Positions 54,701-64,000 of a stretch of DNA of 64,000 bases are shown here, in pieces (positions within the stretch are counted from its first letter, which is position 1; every line of letters starts with the position of its first letter). Origin of the DNA: Prototheca cutis. Taxonomy: Eukaryota > Chlorophyta > Trebouxiophyceae > Chlorellales > Chlorellaceae. The stretch covers positions 285,372 through 349,371 of the forward strand of contig BCIH01000008.1 of NCBI GenBank assembly GCA_002897115.2. Reading direction: 5' to 3'. Position numbers and translations under genes: made by a program. Below the pieces are notes generated by a model, which had not been told where the DNA came from, made no database searches, and saw nothing but the letters and a program-made list of their open reading frames with translations.

Positions 54701-56923
54701 GTCAATCCTGGCACAGGTTGTGAGCTGAAGCCCTTGCATGGCTGTGTCTTTGATTGGAGGATACTCAGCCGCAGAAGAAGATGGGATGCTTGGGCATGCC
54801 CAGGGATATTACAGTGCCAACGTATCCACTGGTATGCTGGTCATGTGGGAAGAACCGCCGCACCCATCATGACCATACCCCCCCCCCACCCCTGCCACAT
54901 GCAGATGGAGGCAAAGCACAGTGGGGTCCACCAGCAACTGAACAGGACAAGGCAGAGCTTGCAGGAGACCGAGGCTTCACTCACAGCAACCCGACATGAA
55001 CTGCAGGCCACCAACAAGAAGCTGGAGGGCGCCACACAGGTGTGGGGGACAGGGCTCAGTGCTGTGCCAGGATATGTTGCACTTGTTGTGAGTGGGCCGA
55101 ATCGTCAATCATGGCATCCCTGCATCCTCTTTGATTGCGGGTGGCTGATGCCTTCCCAAGGAACTCATAGACACCTCTGCTCCTGTGTCTCCAACAAGAG
55201 CAGGCAGTGGCTACCGCACAGAGAGCGGCTGACAGAGCGGTCAAGGAGAGGAATGATCTTGTGGTTCAGCTCCAGGGTGGAGAGCAGCAGGCCCAGGAAC
55301 TGCAGGAAGAGCTCCAAGTGGTTCAGGCCGCCCTGCACAGGTCGGCCTGCTGGTTGCCTTTTCCTGGGCAAACCTGACGTCAGCGGATTAGTAATGGAGA
55401 GCTGTGGCATCCAGTGTGGAAGAGTGCCCCAACTGCTGTGCAGAAACTGCCAATTGAAACCTGTCTTCTTCTCACAGCTGTTTCACATGTCACTGTGCAG
55501 GAGTGAAGTGCAGTGCCAGCAGCGAGTGTCAGATGGTCAGCAACTGCAGGCACAGGTCTGCGAAAGCAATGGGAGGAGAGACTTGGGCCAGTGGATGGGC
55601 ATCGCGGCGGGTGGGCTCCAGTCAACAGGCTGCAAGCCGCGATGGAATATGAATGCTCACGGCTGTTCTCACAACCTGGCCCACCCAACATACATGCGCA
55701 GGTGGAGGCTCTGAACAGAGAGCTCGCTGCAGTCCGGGGCCAGAACGAGACTGTCCCCAGACTCAAGCAGGAGCTCCGCCGTTGCAACAGGCACTTGCTG
55801 CAAGTGAGAGAATTTGGATGACTGGAATTGGAGTGGTCTGCCACACGTATGGGACGGATGATTACTTTGCATTAAATTGCTCGTTGCCAACTCACAGCAT
55901 GACATTGCATGATCGCCTCCCGAAGGAACGAGCCAGAGTGGCTGCATTGACAGAGGAGCTGGAACGGCCGCAGAACGTTCATCGCTGGCGACAGCTGTCC
56001 GGTACCGACCCCGAATCATACGAGCTCCTCCTCAAGATTCAAGCCCTGCAGGTCTGCCACTTTTGTGTGATGGCAGAAGCTGGGGTTGGGATCTGCAAGA
56101 TTGATACGAAGAGACAAACAAACACATCATCCCCCCCCTCCATCACCCCCCCCCCCCCCCCCCCTCTCTCTCGGCCAACAGAAGCGCCTCATCTCCAAGT
56201 CTGCTGAGGTGGCAAGGCAGGAGGAGACCATCAAGGTAGGCTCGAGTTCTGCACGCACAGTGCACACCTCTCCTTGCGATTGCTTGGACATCCCAACAAA
56301 GGAGGAAATCATTTCCTTGTTCCTTTGATGGCCCGATCCATCATCCCCATCACCCAGCAGAGTAAGGAGCTGGGATGCCGAGAGACGAGGGACAACCAAG
56401 GCAAGCTGAGCAGCTCGGAAGCCATGCAGCAGCTGACCACACAGCAGGTTTACGTGTTGCATGGGAGGGTGGATGGATCACGCCTCGTGAGAAAAAGCAT
56501 TTCTATTTTTGGGCAGTGCTTTGCACAACCATGCTGCGACTGGAGCCCAGAACGGTCGTTGAAGCGCAGAGGTCAAAAGAGGAGGCTCCACCGTGCCCGC
56601 GCCTTTGTGCAGGCCCAGCTTCGGGAGAGGACAAAGCAGCTCAAGGCAGCTTTCTCACATGTGGCACTGCTCCAACACCAGGTAGGTGCATGCTGTTAGA
56701 ACGGCACACATAACAGCGGCGACAATCAAAGGCAGTCATGTCAGTAATGGATTACATGACCCCCGCAACAAATTTCCCTCTCCAGGCGTTGGAGTACAAG
56801 TTGGAAATCGAGCAGCTGAAAGAGCAGCTGCATTCCCAGGGGCATGAAGACAAGATCCTTGCAAAGACTTCAGTGCTGGTGACACTGGAACCGTTGAAGG
56901 CGAACGATGTCCCCGCTGGTTAA
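51745..56923 (+). CDS. CFAP58: Cilia- and flagella-associated protein 58 (CFAP58/CCDC147)
   Basis: Axoneme-associated coiled-coil protein. Nineteen exons are supported: 51950-52027, 52147-52701, 52844-52912, 53075-53179, 53320-53417, 53561-53621, 53808-53882, 53995-54130, 54289-54419, 54636-54716, 54905-55039, 55201-55340, 55501-55555, 55702-55803, 55926-56051, 56182-56235, 56361-56447, 56613-56681 and 56786-56923; 764 residues plus TAA. A possible first exon 51745-51819 (MAAITGEPAPLASDMPEQC...) joins in phase but is unsupported by family similarity. Diagnostic C-terminal block: TEELERPQNVHRWRQLSGTD, PESYELLLKIQALQKRLISK and SAEVARQEETIK. Near the N-terminus ELAWAWKASEESAAK precedes EEVESLAALLEEG as in animal CFAP58. 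The rest is heptad-type coiled coil. Two introns need GC donors (AAG|GCATGC at 52028, CAG|GCATGG at 53883). The N-terminal ~90 residues of animal homologs are missing or diverged. Confidence 0.88.
56146..56164. repeat. C19 polypyrimidine tract in a CFAP58 intron
   Basis: Nineteen C followed by TCTCTCTCGGCCAACAG, immediately before the exon that begins KRLISK; serves as the polypyrimidine tract. Confidence 0.85.
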
Positions 56924-57860
56924 TGTTCAAGGTCCATTTGTATGCTTGTTGCTATAATGGTGTGCAATCTTTTCTGTGTAATACATCCTGAAATTCTCGT
57001 TTTGGTCCACTTGCTGTGCTTTCCAGTCCTTGAGTGCTGAGTTTGATGCCATGCAGGGCAAAAAATAATGCAACCAGCTCCGCCAGCAACAGCGTCACAT
57101 CGCCCCGGGGGTTGCTGGGCATCACCGATGGCTGTGAATTGTCACACTCTGCAGGGCAATAGGAAGGTGGACCACCTCAATGATGGACCACCCCCATTTG
57201 GAAGGCTATAACCCCCCAGGATGGATGGATGTATGTCCATCAGCACTGCGGCGCTGGGCGCTGGAAGTGCTCCAGCCGTTGGCCGGTTTTCCACAGGCTC
57301 TGCACGATGTGCCTCATGTTCAGACACGCCATCAAGTCTCGGTTCCAGAGACGATACTCGCCTTTCGGGGGCCGGCACTCCTTGTTGGTGCAGCACCAGC
57401 TCGTGGCACGTCACCTCGGGCGTCTGCTCCCTGCACCAACTGTCCTGCTGCCAAGAAGGAACCCAACCCATTCTCTGCGCGACGTGGCAAGGGGATGCAG
57501 TCCAACAGGCACTTTGTTTGGGAGACATGCCCTTGCTGTGCAGGTGGGAGTCTTCTGACGAATCTCGAGAAGGTTTCATCATTTTTGCCCTGCACAGTAG
57601 TTCTGGTGTGATTGCCATGGGCCCGACCACTGCTCTGTCTTGGCGAAACCCATTGGCGAAAACATTTCGGACACTTTGTTGATCGCTGGCATTGCCTTCT
57701 ACTCCTTCCTCCTTCCTGGTATGCGTGAATAAACTTATTTCTCGTGCCTGTGCTCCATACCTTATCCATTACTGGGACCGAGTTGGCTGGCACTGCGGGG
57801 GTTGCCATCGATCAGGAGTGAAACAGGGCAGGGAAGGAGGCGTGGCCTGGGCTCCTCGCG
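56924..57860. other. Intergenic, CFAP58 to EMC6
   Basis: CFAP58 3' UTR and EMC6 promoter. Open frames at 57221-57682 (+) and 57142-57630 (-) have no family resemblance and odd composition (many Cys/Ser). Confidence 0.55.
56977..56981 (+). terminator. TGTAA poly(A) motif for CFAP58
   Basis: TGTAA 54 nt past the CFAP58 stop, in a local AT-rich stretch. Confidence 0.6.
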
Positions 57861-58735
57861 ATGCAGGCATCCCAACCCCAGCCGTCCCCTCTTCTCTCTT
57901 CGTTCCACTCGGATAAACCCCTGGGGGAACTGGCATTTGTGCCGACGGCGGTCAAGAACAACATCGACGTCCTCACCTTCAAGTGCGTGAGTGTGGGGAC
58001 CCTGGCCCCCTGACCCCACAGGCCCTGCAGACCAGAACTACCCACACCTGCGCGTTCTTGCTCACCGGGCAGCGTGTTCAAATCGCCCTCTGATCAGGAC
58101 TCACAGTGCATCGCCAAACCCCTCTTGCGCAGCCGGATCTGGGTCTCATTGCTGGCCGGCTGCCTGACGGGCTGCGCCGGCATCACCGGCTACAAGGGCT
58201 TTGGGATCTACCTGCTCAGCCACCTGCTGGTGAGGCTGTTTGTTGGTCTGGCATTTGGTGTGGTGTGTGTGGGGGGGGGAGGGGGGGGCATGTGCTAGGT
58301 GATGCATGTGTGCACGATCCGCTGATGGGCTTGGCCTGCGGCGACATCCGGATGCCCCTGTGGTGGTATATCCGCAGAACTAGAGCACCCTTCCTTTCCT
58401 CCTCTGCAGTTGAGCGTACTCCTGCTCCTAAAGACTGGAAGCGAGCCCTCCAAATATTTTGCATCAAAGTGCGTAAGGCGATGGAATGTCATGCTTGCAT
58501 TGATGTCGTCGTGGTGGATGCCCCAGCGATGAACAACATGCATGCCGGGTGTGTCTGTACCCGACGATGGCATTCCCTCATAGTATGATAGCCAACACCT
58601 GTTCAACCCCTGTTCCCTGACTTCCCCGTAACTTCCAGGTCGGCAGTATTCACAAGCAACATCCTGGCCCAGAGCGAGATCCTGACCTTTGTTCTCTTTT
58701 GGACGCTGACAAACAACATAGTGTACCTGTTCTAG
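57861..58735 (+). CDS. EMC6: ER membrane protein complex subunit 6
   Basis: Subunit of the EMC insertase that places tail-anchored and multipass proteins in the ER membrane. Four exons: 57861-57982, 58133-58229, 58410-58468 and 58639-58735, 124 residues and TAG, close to animal EMC6 (110). Sequence landmarks: FVPTAVKNNIDVLTFN, first helix WVSLLAGCLTGCAGITGYKG, FGIYLLSHLLLSVLLLLKTG, SEPSKYFASK, and the last helix SEILTFVLFWTLTNNIVYLF. The pattern of three short helices and the Y-F/S-K motif after the second helix match the family. A TGTAA motif at 58751-58755 is only 16 nt past the stop. The gene converges on TPLATE. Confidence 0.92.
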
Positions 58736-58750
58736 CACCTTGTTTCTTTT

Positions 58751-58755
58751 TGTAA
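58751..58755 (+). terminator. TGTAA poly(A) motif for EMC6
   Basis: TGTAA 16 nt past the EMC6 stop. Confidence 0.55.
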
Positions 58756-58879
58756 AGAGTATATATTCTTTTGCCGTATGGCAAAGTGGTTCTGGGCATA
58801 GCGCCATGGCAGCAGCAGCAGGAGGTTCAAAACCCTTCTCACTTGACCGAACATCCGTTCCATACCCAAACGAGGTCGG

Positions 58880-58884
58880 TTACA
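58880..58884 (-). terminator. TGTAA poly(A) motif for TPLATE
   Basis: TGTAA on the minus strand 60 nt past the TPLATE stop; together with the EMC6 motif it would separate the two convergent 3' ends by about 125 bp. Confidence 0.55.
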
Positions 58885-58943
58885 ACAGCCACACATCAAC
58901 AAACGTGAACAAGACACCATCGCATCCGCCGCCCATCGTGCAC

Positions 58944-61900
58944 TCATGCCATCACCGCAGAGGCGCCACTCTGTCGTAGACGCGCCGCCCGCGCTTTCTT
59001 CCACACCACCAGCGCGCCGCGGTCTTGGACGACGGCCACGCGGGCCGCGACCGCCGGGCTGAGCTCCACAGGCACGGCATCGCCGCCGTCGGCCGCCGCG
59101 CCGCTTTCTTCGTCGGCCTCGTCCACGCGTGCACCGAACGTGCGGGTCGAGACGCCGCGCAGGAAGCTGTATGTCGAGGTCTCTGCGGCCGTGGGCACAG
59201 CGGGGGAAGGCCCTTGTTCCGCCTCGCGGGCCTTGTGGCACGGGGGTGGGAGGACCAGCGTCCCGCCCGCCGCGCCCAGTTCTTGTTCCGGTGCTGGCAC
59301 CAGCAGCTCGCCGCACAGAGCACGCAGCAGGTCGGATGAGGAAGCAGCCGCCACATCAGCAGACTCAGACCTCAACTCCACGTGCACAATCGGAACAGCA
59401 CCAAGAAGATCAAATGCCCTGCCGTTGTTGTTGTCGTCTGCTGCGGAAGCGTTACTATCTGCCCCATTACCAACGGCGACGCCATGGTCAGTCCCAGTTC
59501 CAACGGCCTCAACTCTGGGCCCCAGGGAGCTCATGAGGACGCAGACAGAATCGCCGTCCCAAGTGATGCCATGGAGCAGCGCCCGCCATGCACCCGATGC
59601 TCCGTCCCAGGCCTGCTCCACGCACGCCAGCGTCCCGTGCGCGAGCGCCGCGCGCGTCAGCGCCTCGAGCGCGCGACGACCGCGGTAACGCGATGCAGCC
59701 CGTGCCGAGCAGCCGTGGGGCAGAGCCTGCCATCGCTGGAAAAACTGGACGGGCGTCATCGCGTGCGGGGGGGGCCCAAACAACAACAGCGGCGAAATGG
59801 CCGCCGGTGCAAGGTGCATCGTGGGGGTGCCGAGCGATACCTGCGGAGGATGAGTTGGTGATGTCCATTACTAATTTGTTTGTCGCGAGAACCAGGTGTG
59901 TGTTTGAACACACAACATGGCAAATCCGTTCGGTCATTCCTTTGAATCTCAACAACGACAACATACCCTGAGGGGCAGGAACAGCTTGGCGGTGACGGTG
60001 GGCCAGCCCACACATGGCACGGGCCGACTGAAACTCCAGGCGGAATGCCCGCCGACGCCCATGGGTTCCACGTCGAAATGCAGCAACCCCGGCGCGGCAA
60101 GGGGCCCGCCCAATGCCAGTTCCACCCGGGCGCCCTGGACTTCGTCCCCGGACCGGTTGACGGCGCGGATATGAAGGGTCAGCGAACGGGACTCGCGGTC
60201 CGGCGCCGCACGAAGAAACAGCGCCACGGGCGCCCACCTCGGCGTCAGCTCCTGCTCTTGGGTCGCGTGGTTTCCAAACCCAAGAGATGTTCCAGTCGAG
60301 ACACCGCCAGTCGCAGTACCACCTGCGTCATCGCTGTGCTCTTCAGCATCAGCCAGCGCCATTAGGTCCAGCAGCGCTGGCAGCGGCGGCAGACCCGCAG
60401 ACTCCGTGGCATCTGCAAAAACGCAATCTCCACCACCGCTGCCACCAGACACCATTTCGCCGTCGCTGCGCCAAACGGCACTCTGCAGGGTCTGCAGCAG
60501 TGCGCGGGCGCGGCGGGCTTCGGACGTGTGAAACAGCGCCGGGTTGGTTGGGAGGGAGACGGGGTAGGCCGCGCCACGCGACCCCGGAGGCGGGTCCAAG
60601 GTCGCCGCCGCCACAACCGCCGTTGCTCCCTGCTCGCCACCTGGCGCAGCAGGCTTGGCGACTTCCGAGGTCGCCACGGGCACGCCGGGGGCGTTGACTT
60701 TGACCAGCGCCGCAGCGCCCTTGTCGGCGGCAGGAGTCTTTCCAGATTCCCCAGAAGAACCAGCCCTGCCAGAGGTCACGACGGGGCCCAGACGTGCCCG
60801 GCACCGGGCCAGCGCCGCAGTCAGGCCCGGGACCTTGTCGTGCATGGCAGTTCCAGATCCCGTGTCCCCACTGCTGCCACCCATGGCATCGATTTCCAGG
60901 GCGGCAAGCTTGTCCAACAGGCCCGCCAGGGGGCCCAGCACGCCCCGCAGCTCGGGCTGCGCATGGTGCGCTGTGGTGACGGTGTCGACCAGCCGGTCCA
61001 GACACAGCAGTGCCACTTCGATGTCCTGATGTGCCGTAGCCGCCGCCGGTTGCGCTGCTCCCGACGATGACGACGAGGATGACAGCGATAGGCAGCCTGC
61101 ACGCACCGCCGCTGCGGCCCCAGGGGCGAGACCGGCCGCTGCATGCTGCGCGCCGGCCTGCGGCGGTGCAACCCCACCGCCAGCGATCGCGGCGCGGGCT
61201 TCATCCAGTAACCCACGGATGGCGCCGACCAGCGCGGTCCACGCCGCGTCGGGGACGCTGTGCAGTCGAAGGTAAAACGCGCAGACCCAGACCGCGCGGG
61301 CGCGGACCGAAGCATCCAGAGCACGCCAGTTTGAGGCGATCTGCAGCAGCAGACCTTGCAAATCTTGCGCCAGGTTGCCCAGCCGGCGGTGGATCCCGAC
61401 GAGTGCGACGAGCCCGGGCCCCGATCCGGGTCCCACGGCAGTTTGGGAGGTGACATCCCTGGCCATCAGGGCACCGCCCACGCGTGCAGCCACCTGCAAC
61501 GCAGCCAAAAGCAGCTGAAGCCATAAATCCACGACTGCGGCGCAGCCGGGCGAGGCACGGGGACCTAGGCCAGACATACGGCTCCAGCCCAGGCACGGTT
61601 TGGTGCCCCGCAGCGCAGCCACGCCCGCGCCCAACCACTCGACGGCCGACAGCAGCGATTGGAGCTCCGCGGCTTCTCCGACTGCACCCCCAACCGGCGG
61701 CGGCCGCGGGATTACGGCTGATGATGAGTCGGCGTGCACGCCGCCGTCGCCTGAACCGCCGCCCGCGATCCGGTCGTGGGTCAGCAGGACAAACAGCAGT
61801 GATGCCACCAGTTCTTCCCGGAAAGCCGTGGGGATGGTAGAGGCACTGAAGTTTGACCCTGGTCGGGCCGGCGCCACACCATTTTGCTTTGCTGCTGTAC

Positions 61901-63969
61901 TACTGGATGCGCCGGAGCCTTCCGGGCCCGAGTTGCCGTTGCTCCCCTCGTCGTGTGTGCCGCGACCCAGCGACGGCAGTGGCACACCAGCAGACGATGC
62001 CGCTCCAGCGGCACTGCCACCAACGCTGCCGCTGACGATATCACGCAGAGGCCCGTCCGACAGCAGCTGCTGCAGCGCGGGTGGAGGTGGCGGCGCGGCC
62101 TTGCGGCCACGGCCTTCGCCCGCGTGCTGCGCTGCCCAGTCGTGGGCGAGCACGGAGGCCCAGAGCGAGACGAGACCACGCACACGGTCGGCGCCCCGGG
62201 GCACGCCGGCCAAGCGCGGGAACAGCCGCGCAAACAGGCCCGCCTGCTGCACTGGCGCCAGACGTGCCGCCCAGCCCAAGAGCACACCCAGCACCTGTGG
62301 CGCCGCCATCGCCGCGGCGGGCGATCCCGCCGACCCCGGCAGATGCCCCGCAACAACGTTTCCGGCACCCGTGCCACCACTCCCGAGCGCTGCAGACGTA
62401 AAGGACATCGTGCTGGCCATGGCAGCGCGGAACGAGGGCCGACTGGCAGTCGAAACGTCACCGCCGCCGGCCTTGCCCGCAACGGGAGGTCGAGACACCG
62501 ATGCAGCCCGGGCACTCGCAGCAACGCCCGTCCCCGGAGCCGGCAACAGCGCACTCAGCGCGGCGACGGCCCGCGGGGCGGCGGCAGCTACGGCTGCGGG
62601 CGGGTGCGGGCTCTCGGCCGCGAGACGCAGCAGCGCCGAAGCCGCCGCCAGCACGACCGCCGCGTGTGGCGAGGACAGCTGTGCATCCAAGTGCACCGCG
62701 ACAATCTGTATGGCCGTGTCGGCCGCGGGCGGCGGCAGCGCGAGCGACGCAGGCACGTAGAATGGTTGATACGCCTCGACGACGTCATTCCCGCTGTCGC
62801 CTCCAGCCGCCGCGCCGGCGCATTCGTCCCCGGCGTCCAGCGCCAGCAACGCCAGCAGGCGCAGCAGTGCCGAAGCTGGGAGGGGGCCCAGCCGCGAGCT
62901 GCGGGCCAGCAATGCAGGCAGCGCATGCAGCAGCCGCCGGCGCATGTGTTCCGCCAAACCAGCCACCAGGCTCAAGCCGACGGCCCCGGCGGGCCCTACT
63001 CCCGCACCGAGCACACCGCTGCCGCGAAGACTGTTCAGCCTTGCCAGCGCGGGAGGGGGAGCGCCGTCCAGCGCCTCCCCCGCGTGTGCCCGAGGCGACA
63101 AACTGACGCCGCCTTTCCCGAATGACCCGCCCTCACCACGCCCGCCAACACCACCGGCACCATCGACATCCGCGGAAAAGAGGTCCGTCAATGCCCCAAC
63201 GGCGGCGCCGGCCACGGCGTTGTCGGGGGCCAGAAGCGCGTCGCCTCCGGCTTCCCACGCCTCGTACAGCGCCGCCGTGAGGGGCGGCGAGCGGCGAGCG
63301 GCGACGGCCGTTTCGCTACGCACCGACAGTCTGGAAAGCGCGGCCAGGGCTGCCGCCGCGCCCGCGCCTGTGCCGACGGCCGTCTGGGCCGCCAGCTGGC
63401 GAACGACCCGCCCGTCCTGGGCCGCGAGGGCTTCCCCAATAACGTGCCCGGGCAGCGCTGCCAGGGCGGTCGCCGCTCGAGAGGCGACGCCCGCGTGTTG
63501 CCTGGACAAGTCCCCAGGAATGCACAGCGCCAGTCGGTGCCACTCTACGTGTATGTTGGGTGTGTGGACGTTTGTTCGTCGGCATCGTGTGCATGTGGGT
63601 TCTTTTCAGGTTGGACAGCTGTGCAGGTGCGGGTGCAAGCGATGCGTTCACGTGCCCAACGGCGAGCACATCACCACAGCCCCAGCAGCTCGCCCGCCCT
63701 CCCTCCCTCCAAAAAAGAAAAGAAAGCCACGATTACAACGCACCGGCGTCTGACAGACCCACGGCTAGCAGGGCATCATAGGCTGCGGCCCGGGCGAGCA
63801 GCGGGGTGCCCTGGTCCATCAGGAGCACCAGCAGACCCGAGGCGTGGCGACCCAGTTCCCGACCCTGCGCAAGCCCAGCCAGCGCCGCCAGTGCATTCTG
63901 TGTTGGCTTCACGGGGTCGGTTGCCCCGGACTCCATGGCGGGGCCTGGTCCGATCTCGGCCGCTGCCAT
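58944..63969 (-). CDS. TPLATE: TPLATE, adaptin-like subunit of the TSET/TPLATE endocytic complex
   Basis: Large adaptin-like subunit of the TSET/TPC endocytic complex known from plants and some protists. Three exons (minus): 63969-63744, 63544-59967 and 59840-58944, 1566 residues. The N-terminal HEAT-like trunk starts QNALAALAGLAQGRELGRHA and continues ALCIPGDLSRQHAGVASRAA. A middle block QQAGLFARLFPRLAGVPRGA and FREELVASLLFVLLTHDRI parallels plant TPLATE (SLFKRLL ... FREELVAML). The appendage part has FLRAAPDRESRSLTLHIRAV, AWSFSRPVPCVGWPTVTAKL and PHAMTPVQFFQRWQALP (plant: HKISPVEFFRLWPSLP). Compared with plants (about 1180 residues), the extra length is Gly/Ala/Ser-rich inserts inside exon 2. 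Exon 2 at 3578 nt is by far the longest in the window. The ATG lies 31 bp from the right edge, so the promoter is outside. Confidence 0.88.
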
Positions 63970-64000
63970 CGTCGTAGGGCTACTGTTCCTCTGCTTGGAG

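Noticed and set aside
57221..57682. 154-codon plus-strand open frame between CFAP58 and EMC6
   Set aside because: No family resemblance, Cys/Ser-rich composition unlike neighbours, and overlapping minus-strand frame of equal length; treated as non-coding.
61600..62760. 386-codon and overlapping 413-codon plus-strand open frames over TPLATE
   Set aside because: Antisense to the Ala/Gly-rich TPLATE exon, low complexity, no start or splice context.

Overview
This window is nuclear DNA of a green alga. The evidence is: high GC; dense spliceosomal introns (2 to about 20 per gene) with GT-AG and some GC-AG ends; TGTAA polyadenylation motifs 3' of many genes; and a plant-lineage gene set (TPLATE, an ALMT/FUSC-type transporter, a transit-peptide-bearing nickel/cobalt-transporter-like protein, siroheme SUMT, a NusB-SUN rRNA methyltransferase) beside general eukaryotic genes. 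A trebouxiophyte such as a Chlorella or Coccomyxa relative is my best guess, but the sequence alone does not prove it. I saw no prokaryotic operons, CRISPR arrays, tRNA or rRNA genes, or recognisable transposons.

Layout. From 0 to 20.8 kb all genes are on the minus strand: ARMC6-like (3' end beyond the left edge), two tandem DUF3605 genes, ribonucleotide reductase large subunit, an ALMT/FUSC transporter, a membrane-anchored glycosyltransferase and PAF1. From 21 to 30.3 kb strands alternate: a Ni/Co-transporter-like gene (+), mitochondrial ribosomal protein mL53 (-), MCTS1 (+), an RsmB-type rRNA methyltransferase (-) and SUMT (+). From 30.7 to 51 kb everything is again on the minus strand: RPN13, three tandem CAP/PR-1 secreted proteins with proline-rich tails, ribosomal protein L4, delta-COP, an ApaH-like phosphatase, a disordered repeat protein and a small membrane protein. 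From 51.7 kb: the ciliary protein CFAP58 (+), EMC6 (+) and TPLATE (-, ending near the right edge).

Functional themes. Most genes are housekeeping: nucleotide reduction, transcription elongation, cytosolic and organellar translation, proteasome, COPI and TSET trafficking, ER insertion. The accessory parts are the tandem DUF3605 pair and the CAP cluster. Exon models were built by hand from reading frame, splice dinucleotides, phase and recalled protein families. Where lengths and phases close exactly I treat junctions as firm; uncertain junctions are flagged.

I found no clear new multi-gene system. The observations most worth a second look are the apparent enrichment of GC-AG introns, the G-rich 5' / C-rich 3' composition of introns, the CAP cluster with partly shared intron phases and divergent tails, and an apparently intact CFAP58.
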